From contig OX421500.1 of NCBI GenBank assembly GCA_949126835.1, positions 44,238,114 to 44,302,113 on the forward strand: DNA of 64,000 nt. Direction: 5' to 3'. Both the position numbers and the translations under genes were made by a program. This DNA is from Anisus vortex (Eukaryota > Mollusca > Gastropoda > Planorbidae). This document shows positions 53,898 through 64,000 of the stretch, in pieces (the stretch's first letter is position 1; each line of letters opens with the position of its first letter). The notes beneath the pieces are model-generated. The model did not search any database and was not told the origin of the DNA. It was given only the letters and a program-made list of their open reading frames with translations.

Positions 53898-55140
53898 AGA
53901 TTCAATGAGCGATTTGTTGCTAGAGATTCAATGAGCGATTTGTTGCTAGAGATTCAATGAGCGATTTGTTGCTAGAGATTCAATGGGCGATTTGTTGCTA
54001 GAGATTCAATGAGCGATGTGTTGCTAGAGATTCAATGAGCGATTTGTTGCTAGAGATTCAATGAGCGATTTGTTGCTAGAGATTCAATGAGCCATTTGTT
54101 GCTAGAGATTCAATGAGCGATTTGTTGCTAGAGATTCAATGAGCGATGTGTTGCTAGAGATTCAATGAGCAATTTGTTGCTAGAGATTCAATGAGCGATG
54201 TGCTGCTAGAGATTCAATGAGCGATTTGTTGCTAGAGATTCAATGAGCGATGTGTTGCTAGAGATTCAATGAGCGATTTGTTGCTAGAGATTCAATGAGC
54301 GATGTGTTGCTAGAGATTCAATGAGCGATGTGTTGCTAGAGATTCAATGAGCGAAGTGTTGCTAGAGATTCAATGAGCGATGTGTTGCAAGAGATTCAAT
54401 GAGCGATGTGTTGCTAGAGATTCAATGAGCGATGTGTTGCTAGAGAATCAATGAGCGGTGTGTTGCTAGAGATTCAATGAGCGATGTGTTGCAAGAGATT
54501 CAATGAGCGATGTGTTGCAAGAGATTCAAATTGCGATGTGTTGCTAGAGATTGAAAGAGCGATGTGTTGCTAGAGATTCAATGAGCGATGTGCTGCTAGA
54601 GATTCAATGAGCGATTTGTTGCTAGAGATTCAATGAGCGATGTGTTGCTAGAGATTCAATGAGCGATTTGTTGCTAGAGATTCAATGAGCGATGTGTTGC
54701 TAGAGATTCAATGAGCGATGTGTTGCTAGAGATTCAATGAGCGAAGTGTTGCTAGAGATTCAATGAGCGATGTGTTGCAAGAGATTCAATGAGCGATGTG
54801 TTGCTAGAGATTCAATGAGCGATGTGTTGCTAGAGAATCAATGAGCGGTGTGTTGCTAGAGATTCAATGAGCGATGTGTTGCAAGAGATTCAATCAGCGA
54901 TGTGTTGCAAGAGATTCAAATTGCGATGTGTTGCTAGAGAATCAATGAGCGATGTGTTGCTAGAGATTCAATGAGCGATGTGTTGCAAGAGATTCAATCA
55001 GCGATGTGTTGCAAGAGATTCAAATTGCGATGTGTTGCTAGAGATTGAAAGAGCGATGTGTTGCTAGAGATTCAATGAGCGATTTGTTGCTAGAGATTCA
55101 ATGAGCGATGTGTTGCAAGAGATTCAAAGAGCGATGTGTT
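53898..55140. repeat. 26-bp satellite, about 47 copies, with higher-order repeat
   Basis: The unit is gagattcaatgagcgatttg plus ttgcta. Variants (gatgtg, ttgcaaga, caaattgcg, gcgaagtg) recur in the same order: a block starting with gatgtgctgctaga at about 54197 repeats at about 54587, a spacing of 390 bp or 15 units. Confidence 0.95.
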
Positions 55141-56067
55141 TAAGCAAGGCACATGAACAAAGTGACTGTGATAGACTCGTTTCTCCGCATTAAACAAGAC
55201 AAAGGGTAAAAGCTCAAAGAAAACTTCGAACATCTGGACCAACATTTCCAAAACTTTTTTTTTTCTGATTCGTTTTTTTTCGTACTTCTACTTCATGGCC
55301 CGCTAAAGTCTGTATCGCCCAACTGCCCTATATAAGTATATTATTTACGTAACATATAGTATAGTTATTAATCACAACAAATTTATTGACACTAAATTTA
55401 ATGAAGTCTAAACTCGATGAATATGACTGAAATTTGTGATTAAATGTCGAAAAACGTCCGATTAGGATCTAATATGCTATCGCTAGTACAACCCAAGAAT
55501 ATGATCTAATCTATCCTCTCTATCCAATCTATCCTCTCTATCTAATCTATTTTCTTATCTAATCTATCTCGAAAAAAAAAACCGGTATAGGCGTAGACTA
55601 AATACGTATATAAAAATGTGACGTAAAACATAAGCCTAGCAACGATTAGTATGCACAGGTTGACTATTTACTCATACCTGTACTGTACGTTCACTCACCT
55701 TTAAGTAAGAAACATTGTACCGGTACTACTTGTTTTGTTCAACACAAGAAACTCTAACACCACCGCACCGCCAGTACTATGGATAACCAAATCATTTAAT
55801 ATCTAAATATTATTTCCTTCCAAAAAACGTTTCGATGACAAATAAACAAGTTGTATTTGTGTATTTGTTTATTTATTTAAGCATCCTAGTCTAAATATTT
55901 TCTTCCCTTTCTACGTAGGCATACTATTAATACATTTATTTACTTCACGCATCTATGGATGTTGCCTTGACTGGCGAATTTCATTAAGGGGTCGTCCACA
56001 TATGACGGCGCTCAGATTTGAAAAAGGAAATATGCCTATAATTAAAATATAAAATAAAGGTTTTCAT
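55141..56067. other. Intergenic; degenerate (CTATCTAAT)n at about 55505-55570
   Basis: No gene seen. Confidence 0.4.
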
Positions 56068-56157
56068 AAATCCAGTAACGCCCATATTTATTTCACAGTT
56101 ACCCACACACATAAATCCAGTAAGGCCCATATTTATTTCACAGTTACCCACACACAA
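56068..56157. repeat. 45-bp tandem duplication
   Basis: Two copies of ataaatccagtaa/gcgcccat.. followed by atttatttcacagttaccca, with one difference. Confidence 0.85.
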
Positions 56158-56259
56158 CATATTTTGAAGCCGGGTGATTGAACGTGTGACGTCATTTGTA
56201 AAGTATCCGCGTTAGACCAGTGTTATAAAGAGATGGGATAAGTGGAGCTGCGTTTATAA

Positions 56260-56710
56260 AGGACCATGGCAAACTTAAGGAATGTGTGGCCAGTACAATG
56301 TCCAGCCGTATTTGTTTTTTTTTCAATTACGGTCAGGTATTTATCTGAACTGAAGGCGTGGAGTGCGGTGTTACAGGGAAGGATTCCGCAGCCCAGCTTA
56401 TTATTGACTGCGGTTCCCCTAAGGATCATTTTTTCATTATCGTGGTGTCTCGCCCGCATACCTGCACTGTCACCTGGTATCTAGGCAACGGGAGGGTCTT
56501 CGAGACGGGTTCGCAACGTCCTTTCTACCGCCCCACCGGGGCCCCATTAGCCTACCCGGTGTGCAATGGATGGCGGGACACCCGGAGCCGCTGCGGGAGC
56601 TGTCCCCCATGCGTTCGCGCCCGCCGGTGTATTCTTAAGGTGATCGTATCGGCGGCTTACACACTTCGCCAACTTTGAGGCCCATGGGAATAGACGTGCC
56701 GTACACCCTC
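56260..56710 (-). repeat. GC-rich dispersed repeat, inverted copy
   Basis: The segment 56370-56700 aligns with 8405-8740 in reverse orientation. Divergence is substantial and no frame is conserved between copies, so the three overlapping open frames here are not called. Confidence 0.65.
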
Positions 56711-57667
56711 CTGGCCCGGGCACAAACCTAGCCTTCACTAGCATCTGACCCCCACTCAAGCACGCGGCCGCTCGGCCATTGTTTCACACGACACCATGTG
56801 TGTACAACTCATAAATACGCGTTTAATTTTATTTTTAGTACCGCTATTTAAATGTGTAAAAATAGAACCAATTTAAAAGAAACCAACGAACTTTATGTTG
56901 TTCCGTGATCAAACGATAAAACATGGCGACGATTGAAAAACAAACATCTAACAAATAGGGCCTATAGGCCTACATCAAAGATTGACTATGTTACCAGTCT
57001 ACACCCGACTGTGGATATTGGCTTCACAGGCAAGACTAACACTATAGGGCCACTACCCAAGAATATAAAAACATTACCAGATACCATCTGCCCGTTTTGT
57101 ACTGTAGTTGTAAGCAGGGGGCGGGTGAAACAATTAGGCCACCTATGCGTGCTTATTCATGTGCATCCTAATGTACCCCCCCCCCCACCGCCCGAAAATT
57201 AAAAACAACATAGGCCGATGTTTGAAACAGAATGTAGGAAAGGGGGCCGGGGTGAAGTGAGGGATTTAAGACGTTATCTTATCTTATACATTACAGACGC
57301 TCCTTCTATAAAGGCCAACCATCTTGTATTACCTGTATCTAATTTTACTAGTTTTGAATTTTGGGAAACAAAAAACATTGAAACATCACGAATCGTTTTT
57401 TTTTTATTTTTGTAACTTTATTGTGTGTGGATGTTCTAATTATAAAACGGATGGTCAAAGTACCATAACCCCAAAAAATAAAGCAACCATATATTTAAAA
57501 AAATGAATTAAGCCTAAATACTAACAGACGATGATAAAGAGACGATAAATGGCGATAATTGTTTTTTAAGATAACTGGCTGAAAAAGATGAGAATGTTAG
57601 CCTATATTTGTTTATGGTAAGCCTACCTCTTTACAAAAATTACTAGATCTAGATTTTAAAAAAAACT
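56711..57667. other. Intergenic, with a 45-bp LINE tail at 57272-57316
   Basis: cttatcttatacattacaga plus cgctccttctataaa at 57272-57316 equals the last 45 bp of the nested LINE (minus orientation), an extreme 5' truncation. A C homopolymer lies at about 57177-57186. No gene is seen; an 89-codon frame at 56933-57202 lacks motifs. Confidence 0.5.
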
Positions 57668-58112
57668 AACCCACAAGAACACAGTTTTTATTATACTCCC
57701 TTTCTTTATAAACTAAGTTTACATTTAATTTATATTTTGATAGATTAAAATAAATATAAGTGATATCATACCTTATGAATTTCCACGCTAAAATTTTGCG
57801 CATCCTATTTTCTCTAGCTTTGGTCCGCCAAAAAACATAAAAAGTTTGACAGGCATTTTCCAGGTGAAACCAAATCATAGACCATTTATCTATGAAGTGT
57901 TTGTTAATTATAGGCTACTATAATTTTTTTATTTTTTTTTATTTACGTTTTTTAATTGAAAATTTGATAGAATGTATTGTTAGTGGCCACAAGTCTGCTG
58001 CCCAAGTTTCAGCTCGATTGGACGACGGCAAGTGGTCGAAAAATCGATGCAAAGTTTTACAAGCAAGCAACCAAGCAGACAGACAGTATGAGCTAAGAGA
58101 AAGGGAGTAAAA
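57668..58112 (+). mobile_element. CTCCCT-ended MITE, copy 4 (diverged)
   Basis: Begins ttattatactccctttcttt and ends gagaaagggagtaaaa. Interior landmarks tttcagctcgattggacg and aagtggtcgaaaaatcgatg are conserved. More diverged than copies 1-3. Confidence 0.7.
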
Positions 58113-58359
58113 ATATAATAAACTTTAAACTTAAATAAAAGAAATTTACATATTCTGTGGTCAATATGTTGCGTTGCCGATCTTCAACGCTCCAATTTTT
58201 TTTTTTATCAACAAGTGACCCATTAAATTTATGCTGAGGAATTAAAGTAGGCCTACCGGTATGTCTTTGCTATAGTTCGATCTGTTTACACTTTACTTTG
58301 TTCAATTAAAATTAAAGAATCGTTTCCATTGCTACTCTAGCCATTGTACATCAATACCG
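58113..58359. other. Intergenic, nothing recognised
   Basis: AT-rich. Confidence 0.4.
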
Positions 58360-58592
58360 TAGATCGGGGTCAGCAACTTTTTGATAATAATAATAATGTG
58401 CCAAGGAAAGGGTTTCTAAATTCATTCAGTGTGCCAAGAGCCGAAAATTTATCCCGTTTTTTTTTTAATAAGAGACTTGTATTGTCTATTCGAAGTTCTT
58501 CCGTGTGCCATTGAAAATAGCTCTGCGTGCCAAGTCTGGTACGCATGTGTCGTAGCGACTCGTAGGTTGGCAATCCATGCCCGTACCTAAAC
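58360..58592. mobile_element. hAT-type MITE relic
   Basis: The left end atcggggtcagcaactttt and right end taggttggcaatccatgccc resemble the GGGGTCGGCAACC-type TIR of short hAT elements, and the interior repeats gtgccaagg, gtgccaagag, gtgccatt, gtgccaag as those elements do. No target duplication was resolved. Confidence 0.5.
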
Positions 58593-59368
58593 ACTAAATT
58601 ATAAACAAGAACACAAGAAATGTGAAGTCAAGGGGAGTTTACTCTTATGTTTAATTAAATGCAGACGAATTAATTAATTGTTGAATACCTTTCAAACAAT
58701 TTTGTTCCATCTTTGAATTTGAATGAGTATCTGGTAGTCCTTACAACATATAGATATCTAAAATACTAATATATTTCGATATGAATTGTTATTTTTAAAA
58801 GGTACCATTCAAAAATTTTATCCAAATTTCCCTTAGTGAAATTTTTAAAATCAAAATATTCATTTTTACACAGAACACAACAAAATATTAATTTAAAATA
58901 TTCACCGGCATACTTAAGTTTAAATAATGCTTTCGTAAAAAAACATAAATAAGATAAAAAAAAATTCATGAGAGCAAATGACACAGAAAAATCCAGGTCA
59001 TAATTACATAAATAATGAAACATAATAACAACAACCTTCTGCTTGGGTGAATTGCAACTACTGAATTAGGATATTGTAATAAGTCAATAAAATTCAAACA
59101 ATTTAAACCAAATCAAACACAAAAAAATCCCTCAAACTCAAAAGAGCACAAGAAAAAATAGAACAGAAATAAATTGTAAACAAATCAACACAAATTTAAG
59201 CAAAACTATAATACAGTAATACACTTTTTAATAAAACCTTTAATTATAAATTACCAGACTAGCTCAAAATGTATACAATTTAATACAACTCCATTATAAA
59301 ATTTATGGGATGAAAGGAATTCATATGTATAAAAATCAGCAACATTCTAACAAAAATTCCTTTCCTCA
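58593..59368. other. AT-rich intergenic, nothing recognised
   Basis: An 85-codon minus-strand frame (58766-59023) is compositionally biased and without motif. Confidence 0.4.
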
Positions 59369-61213
59369 ATAGAGCGTTCCCAGTAGGCGGAGCTTAAGTT
59401 TTTTTTTTGTAAATTTAGTGACGTATTTGTGTAAATATAGAACCCACTTGAGGTACAAACCTAACGTGGTGAAAGTGAAGTACTTCTTTATCATGCAAAA
59501 TTCACATCTGAATATTGGCTATCCTACTCAAAAATAAGGAGGTAAATAGTAGCGAACTGGTAATAGCTTTGTGACGAAAAAACATAAAAAGTTGGACCGG
59601 CATTTTTAACGTGAAACCAAACCATATACCATTTATCTAGGACAGTGGGGAGAAATGGCCCACCAAATAGTATTTCTTGATAAACTGTGTCTAATTTATA
59701 CAAATATGTATATTTAACTATGAAATTGTAATAGATGTTAGTCTAGCCAATAATACAAGTTAATATACCTTGTTTATCCCTTAATTATATATAGATTTAT
59801 AGATAATAAATAAAAATTGATGTACATATAGGTGGGGAGAAATGGCCATAGCATGGGGAGAAATGGCCCACTAGGTAGGGAGAAATGGCCCTGAATGCTT
59901 TTTTTGCTATTTCCTACCATTTAGCTTTTGAAAAGTAGGCTATATGTAAACTGTATCTTAGCATGAGCATTTTACATATTTAGTAATATAAAAAAAATGT
60001 ATTTAGTCCACTTTTTTCATCCCGTTGAATGCTATGGTATTTGGAGTCCTTTTAAAATCTTGACGTTTGAATAGAAAGATTATAATTTCATAATTAGACA
60101 TTTAGAAATAACATGTTGGTAAAGTCTATTTAATATTCATAGTTGTTATAATCATATTAATCATAGTTTAATAAGCAATAGATTGCATATGCTTACTATA
60201 AACTATATATAGGGCTACATTCACTATTATTGGCTATAGAAATTGTAATGATAAAAAACAATCTTTAAAAAACACAATAGTTTCTAATATCGAAATATAT
60301 TTAATTAGTAATTTAAATTATTATCAATAATAGTGGTAAATTTAAATTAATTTACTATAAAACAGTTGTTTTAAAAAGATAGTTTGCTAAAAAAGTTAGT
60401 TTTATGGGTGGCCATTTATCCCCACAAATTGTGGGCCATTTCTCCCCATAGGGGGGTTGTGATATAAAAATATTTTTTAAAAAATTACATGATATAAAAC
60501 ATAATTAAAAATATCATATTGTTATATCTAAATAATTGATATATTAAGGAAATGAATTACCAATTATTAGGACAAAAAAAGCTTAATTTTGATTAAAAAA
60601 TGTAAAAGTTCAAAAAGTATATTTTTTTAACATAAAATTTCAAACATATCCAGTCCAACAATTATTGAACATTTCGCCCGGAAATTGATGGAGGACCATA
60701 AAAAGAATGTACTCAATACATTCATTTACATCCTAAACATTAAGGTCCAGCAGTTTTGGATATAATAGGGGTGGGCCATTTCTCCCACCTGGCCATTTCT
60801 CCCCACTCTCCCCTACTGTAGATTAATTGATTAATGTGATTAGGCTAGGGCCGGCTAGACCTATTTACACTTTCAATTTCACTTTATAGGCCTACACTTT
60901 TAATGTTTCGTAGGCTAGGCTACGATGTCAAGCGATATTGTTGGTGAATAGGCTATCTAGTCAAGTAACTATTAGGCTCACATCGTCTATGATCTATGTC
61001 TATGATAATAATAAAATAGCCTATTTTATTTAACTATTTAACATACATAATACAGCATAAATCTTAATAAGACTTAAAACACAACACATCATTTAAAAAA
61101 AGCTCGATCCTATATGAAACTTTATTAATACAGCGGCCATATTTAATTGTACACCATTACTCAAAGTAAACACAAATCACGTGCTTTTTGTCACGGGATT
61201 GCAAACGCCCTAT
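59369..61213. mobile_element. Non-autonomous TIR element, copy 2, with nested element
   Basis: The termini atagagcgttcccagtaggcg and gtcacgggattgcaaacgcc match those of 48864-49793, and inner sequences (gtaaattt..gtgacg left; aatcacgtgctttttgtca right) agree. It is about 0.9 kb longer because it holds the 59643-60818 element and a MITE fragment at 59555-59640 (similar to 57817-57895). Confidence 0.72.
59643..60818. mobile_element. Inverted-repeat element with GGGGAGAAATGGCC motifs
   Basis: 1.18 kb from cagtggggagaaatggcc to ggccatttctccccactc plus tcccctactg. The motif ggggagaaatggcc occurs in direct orientation near the left end (about 59647, 59832, 59853, 59877) and inverted near the right end (about 60408, 60431, 60771, 60790). 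Such repeated subterminal motifs look like transposase binding sites. The AT-rich core has no ORF. Superfamily not assigned. Confidence 0.72.
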
Positions 61214-61479
61214 ACACAAAACTATCTACATGTAGCCATTTATTTCACACAACCATCTTGAGCCTAACCCTTATAAGTACATAGCCTTCTGCTGCTGTTT
61301 AAACCATAGGCCGCAACAAAAGTTGAGGCTCTATAATAGTATGTCATTCACATATTTTAATTCATAACAATTACCTTTTGTAAATCAGGTAAACTCAACT
61401 AGGAAACAGTTCAAACCAAGCAAAATGAATCAGATGCTGATAAATAAATTTGCTTCATTTGTACGCATGATAATATAAA
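61214..61479. other. Intergenic, nothing recognised
   Basis: No gene seen. Confidence 0.4.
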
Positions 61480-61665
61480 TCACAAAATCAAGCCTTTCAA
61501 GAGTTTAAATATTGTTTGATAACGCAATCATAAAAACTTCATCTTCATGGAACCTTATTACCTTATAAATCATAAAATCAACGTTTTTATAAACCTTTCA
61601 AGAATTTCAATATTGTTTGATAACGCAGTCATAAAAACTGCATCTTCATGGAACCTTATTACAAC
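61480..61665. repeat. Tandem duplication, about 95 bp
   Basis: ttgtttgataacgca.tcataaaaact and tcatggaaccttattac occur in both halves, with small differences. Confidence 0.8.
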
Positions 61666-62069
61666 CAGAGGTATATATTAAACATACAATAGGTCTTCAT
61701 GTATTGGCAGTAAAGCACAAACCTAGACAGTCACTGGCAAAAGCCTCAAGTAGTTTAACTAAAACTGAATGTTCCACCAGAATCAGTAATTGGGCAACAC
61801 ACAAATCATGGGCAACACACAAATCATGGGCAGCAATATTTTGAAAGGGAGTTTAAAACTATCCAGCATAAAATTAAGTTTACAGCATTGAAAGATTTCA
61901 AGGTAAATAAAACAAACAGCCATTAGCTTATATGGTCCATGAAATAATTCTAAAGACAATGTAACCTAATAGTGATAGCCAGCATTTGACACGGCCTAGC
62001 ATCAGCACATTCATATGTCCAGTCTGAAGTTCTTGGCATGAATGCTGTCAAAACAACAGTTGTATTTTT
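61666..62069. other. Intergenic, nothing recognised
   Basis: A 19-bp duplication (gggcaacacacaaatcat) lies at about 61792-61829. No gene. Confidence 0.4.
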
Positions 62070-62165
62070 TAAATTCAGGGACAGGAGGGTGTCCCTGAGC
62101 TTACCAAGCCACACAATCCCTTTATATGTCATGGCAACAGAAACTGGTGAATGCTGCTTCACAAA
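62070..62165 (+). mobile_element. SINE family 2, body-only fragment
   Basis: gggtgtccctgagcttacc..cacacaatc and gtcatggcaacagaaactgg, then tgaatgctgcttca, follow the body of 31621-31730. No head. Confidence 0.6.
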
Positions 62166-62545
62166 CTCCCATGTACCAACAAGAATACTTATAAATTTTT
62201 TTTCCTGTAACAACCCAGCAATTTATTCATAGCCCTACAAAACATTCTAATTAGAAACTTTACAACCAGCGAAAGAGTACACAGAGCCATACAATAATTC
62301 CAACCAACAAGCAAGAAATGAGTTCACACTGAAAGACATAAAGAGTTGAAGGGATAAATGAAGGACTGGATAAAAGCAGAATGAGATCAATTGAAGCCCT
62401 AATGACAACTTCACAATTCATTGCCTGCTACCAGTGACTGATCTATAAAAAGAAAAGATAGAATATCCTTATTTGTTTGTACCAAATGATGCAAGAAGAA
62501 GCTACAACTTTCATACACTTATCCATTTACCGGTATATAAAGTAG
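62166..62545. other. Intergenic, nothing recognised
   Basis: No gene seen. Confidence 0.4.
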
Positions 62546-62925
62546 ACTGTGTCTGTGTTCAACCAATCATATTAGTTCATTTAAAAATAAGTGACCTTAT
62601 TGTCTCTTATCTTCGCTAGCTAGGTGGATAACGTATCGGACCGCCTAGCGGGCGACTCAGGTTCAAATTTCCAGTTAGTCTATACCTTTTGCCAAAAATA
62701 TTTTTTATTTCAATTATTTTTACTTTATAAAAAATGAGATTGTAAATCCACTAAAACAAAAAGACTTGCCAATTTTTTTAACTGATTACAATATTTATTT
62801 AAATTATTACTTTCCTAAAAGTCTTTTCAGTAAAAAAGAATAATTTTAAAAAATAATTTTGATCTGTAACTTATACAGGCCTGTTTTATTTTCCCTTGGG
62901 CAACGCCGGGCAATTTAGCTTGTAA
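62546..62925 (+). mobile_element. SINE family 1, near-complete copy
   Basis: The head has cttcgctagctaggtggataacg (A-box) and aggttcaaatttcc (B-box); the body has gattgtaaatcc and aaaaagacttgcc; the tail is gcaacgccgggcaatttagc. A single A-box region, unlike the copy at 21776. Confidence 0.72.
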
Positions 62926-63184
62926 ATTATAAATATAAGCAAATTATAGGAATAAACCGCCTATAATTACATTGTAACAAAGTACTACGATAAAAAAGAA
63001 AGTCCTAGACACTTTAAATGTATTTACAGGTCATTGTTTAGGAAATCTAAGTTTATAGATAAGTGAAAATATATAACAATGGCAGACATTCTTTTATCAA
63101 GAATATTGTTACCATGCCTAATCCATTCTTTATACAGGTCAGTGCCTGCTAACACAACAAAGGGCAGAAAATAAAACCACAGAA
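62926..63184. other. Spacer between two SINE family 1 copies, nothing recognised
   Basis: AT-rich. Confidence 0.4.
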
Positions 63185-63189
63185 ACAAA

Positions 63190-63352
63190 TATACAGGCGA
63201 CCTTGGCAAATATACAGGTGACCTTGACAATATACAGGCAACCTTGACAAATATACAGGTGACCTTGACAATATACAGGCAACCTTGACAAATATACAGG
63301 TGACCTTGACAAATATACAGGCGACCTTGACAAATATACAGGCGACCTTGGT
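63190..63352 (+). repeat. 20-22-bp tandem array, eight copies, ending at a B-box
   Basis: The unit is aaatatacaggcgaccttga with g/a and c/t variants. The last unit passes straight into ggtttgattcc, the B-box of a SINE family 1 copy. In the single-copy relative at 62640 the corresponding sequence is gcgggcgactcaggttcaaa, so the array is an amplified part of the SINE head. Confidence 0.85.
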
Positions 63353-63610
63353 TTGATTCCCCACTGAAAACTTGTTTTTCTTTTTCTACTTTTTTAAAAT
63401 TGTTTTTTTTAAAGATTGTAGAGAATTCTTTTAACCTGATTACAATATTTTAAATTTCTTTCCTGAATTTTTTCAGCAAATAATTAATAATTATATTTTT
63501 ATAAATTATTATAGTTATAGCTTTCTGTACATTGTAGTTTGTAATTTTTTTATCAGTAGCTAAAGTCCTATGTATTTTTTATACCTGGGCAATGCCATGG
63601 AATTTGGCTC
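63353..63610 (+). mobile_element. SINE family 1, body and tail
   Basis: Follows the array: aaagattgta, aacctgattacaatattt, tttctgtacattgtagtttg and the diverged tail gggcaatgccatggaatttgg. Confidence 0.6.
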
Positions 63611-64000
63611 GTCTTATAAGATAACAATAAATTGAGAAAAATTAAATGCAATTTTTAAAAAATCTTCACTCAATGAAAACACAAAATAAAATTAAGTCAG
63701 ATCGTAAACGCATACATGTTCACAATATAACTCAAATTTAAACGTACATTTTTTAAACAAAAAAAATGAAGTTTAAAAAAAAAAGACTTTATCATTAGCT
63801 AGCCTAAGATTAAAAGATTAAACAAACAAACGATGTAAACTTAAAACATTAAAAAAAATATATATAAATAAATTAGCATTTAAATATCCAGTCTGAATGG
63901 AGTAATTTATTGTAATGGAAAAAACCCAGACAGTAGTGTTCCAACCCACTAAAGTAAAATGTACACCAGGCCAAATACCATAAAAAGTGGGAGAAACAAG
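63611..64000. other. AT-rich intergenic, nothing recognised
   Basis: Runs of A and T; no gene. Confidence 0.4.

Noticed and set aside
53898..55140. Possible CRISPR-like array
   Set aside because: Units are contiguous with no unique spacers and the genome is eukaryotic; the same applies to all other arrays here.

Overview
This is an AT-rich, intron-bearing, repeat-saturated animal nuclear window. There is no operon structure, no rRNA, no free-standing tRNA gene and no CRISPR. The repeats and gene types (a Gmr1-type Ty3/gypsy element, a CR1/L2-type LINE with a 2A peptide, tRNA-derived SINEs, Thr-rich mucin-like membrane proteins, kilobase-scale minisatellites) fit an invertebrate, plausibly a mollusc such as a gastropod. 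That taxon is inference, not something the sequence states.

Five host protein-coding loci can be supported, all on the minus strand. One, at 3563-4972, encodes a secreted-then-membrane-anchored Thr-rich protein whose cytoplasmic tail is full of YxN motifs. Three tandem paralogues, at 23583-24950, 25420-26577 and 27063-28229, share a signal peptide, a fast-changing Thr/Pro repeat stalk, a conserved NFCxTD juxtamembrane box, one membrane helix and an acidic tail. A last coding exon, at 42782 to about 43807, encodes a membrane helix plus a second YxN-rich tail that shares short motifs with the first gene. The first four genes have a splice-acceptor-like site just upstream of the ATG, so a non-coding first exon lies further upstream; the fifth also has acceptor-like sites and probably lacks its 5' exons here.

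The largest structure is a young LTR retrotransposon (9811-21732). Its 477-bp LTRs differ at 4 positions and are flanked by a 5-bp target duplication. Its pol order is protease, integrase, reverse transcriptase, RNase H: Ty3/gypsy-type domains in the Ty1/copia order, the hallmark of the Gmr1 group. A full-length LINE (about 13840-17480, opposite strand) sits inside the protease and has an uninterrupted 1130-residue ORF: hydrophobic N-terminus, 2A peptide, PHD finger, APE-type endonuclease and reverse transcriptase. 5'-truncated relatives of this LINE lie at 33750, 35615, 50995, 52795 and 57272.

The rest is layered repeats. There is a 3.3-kb hAT element with 8-bp target duplications (45500-48835) carrying a dimer of a CTCCCT-ended MITE. 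There are TA-flanked TIR elements at 48864-49793 and 59369-61213, the second containing another inverted-repeat element. Three tRNA-derived SINE families are present, and three copies show tandem amplification of their tRNA-like promoter region. Relics of at least two other LINE families occur, and there are long tandem arrays (GATA-type, 53 bp, 33 bp, 20 bp, 39/40 bp, 26 bp). Most long ORFs in the window are frames of these arrays or shadows of the genes above.
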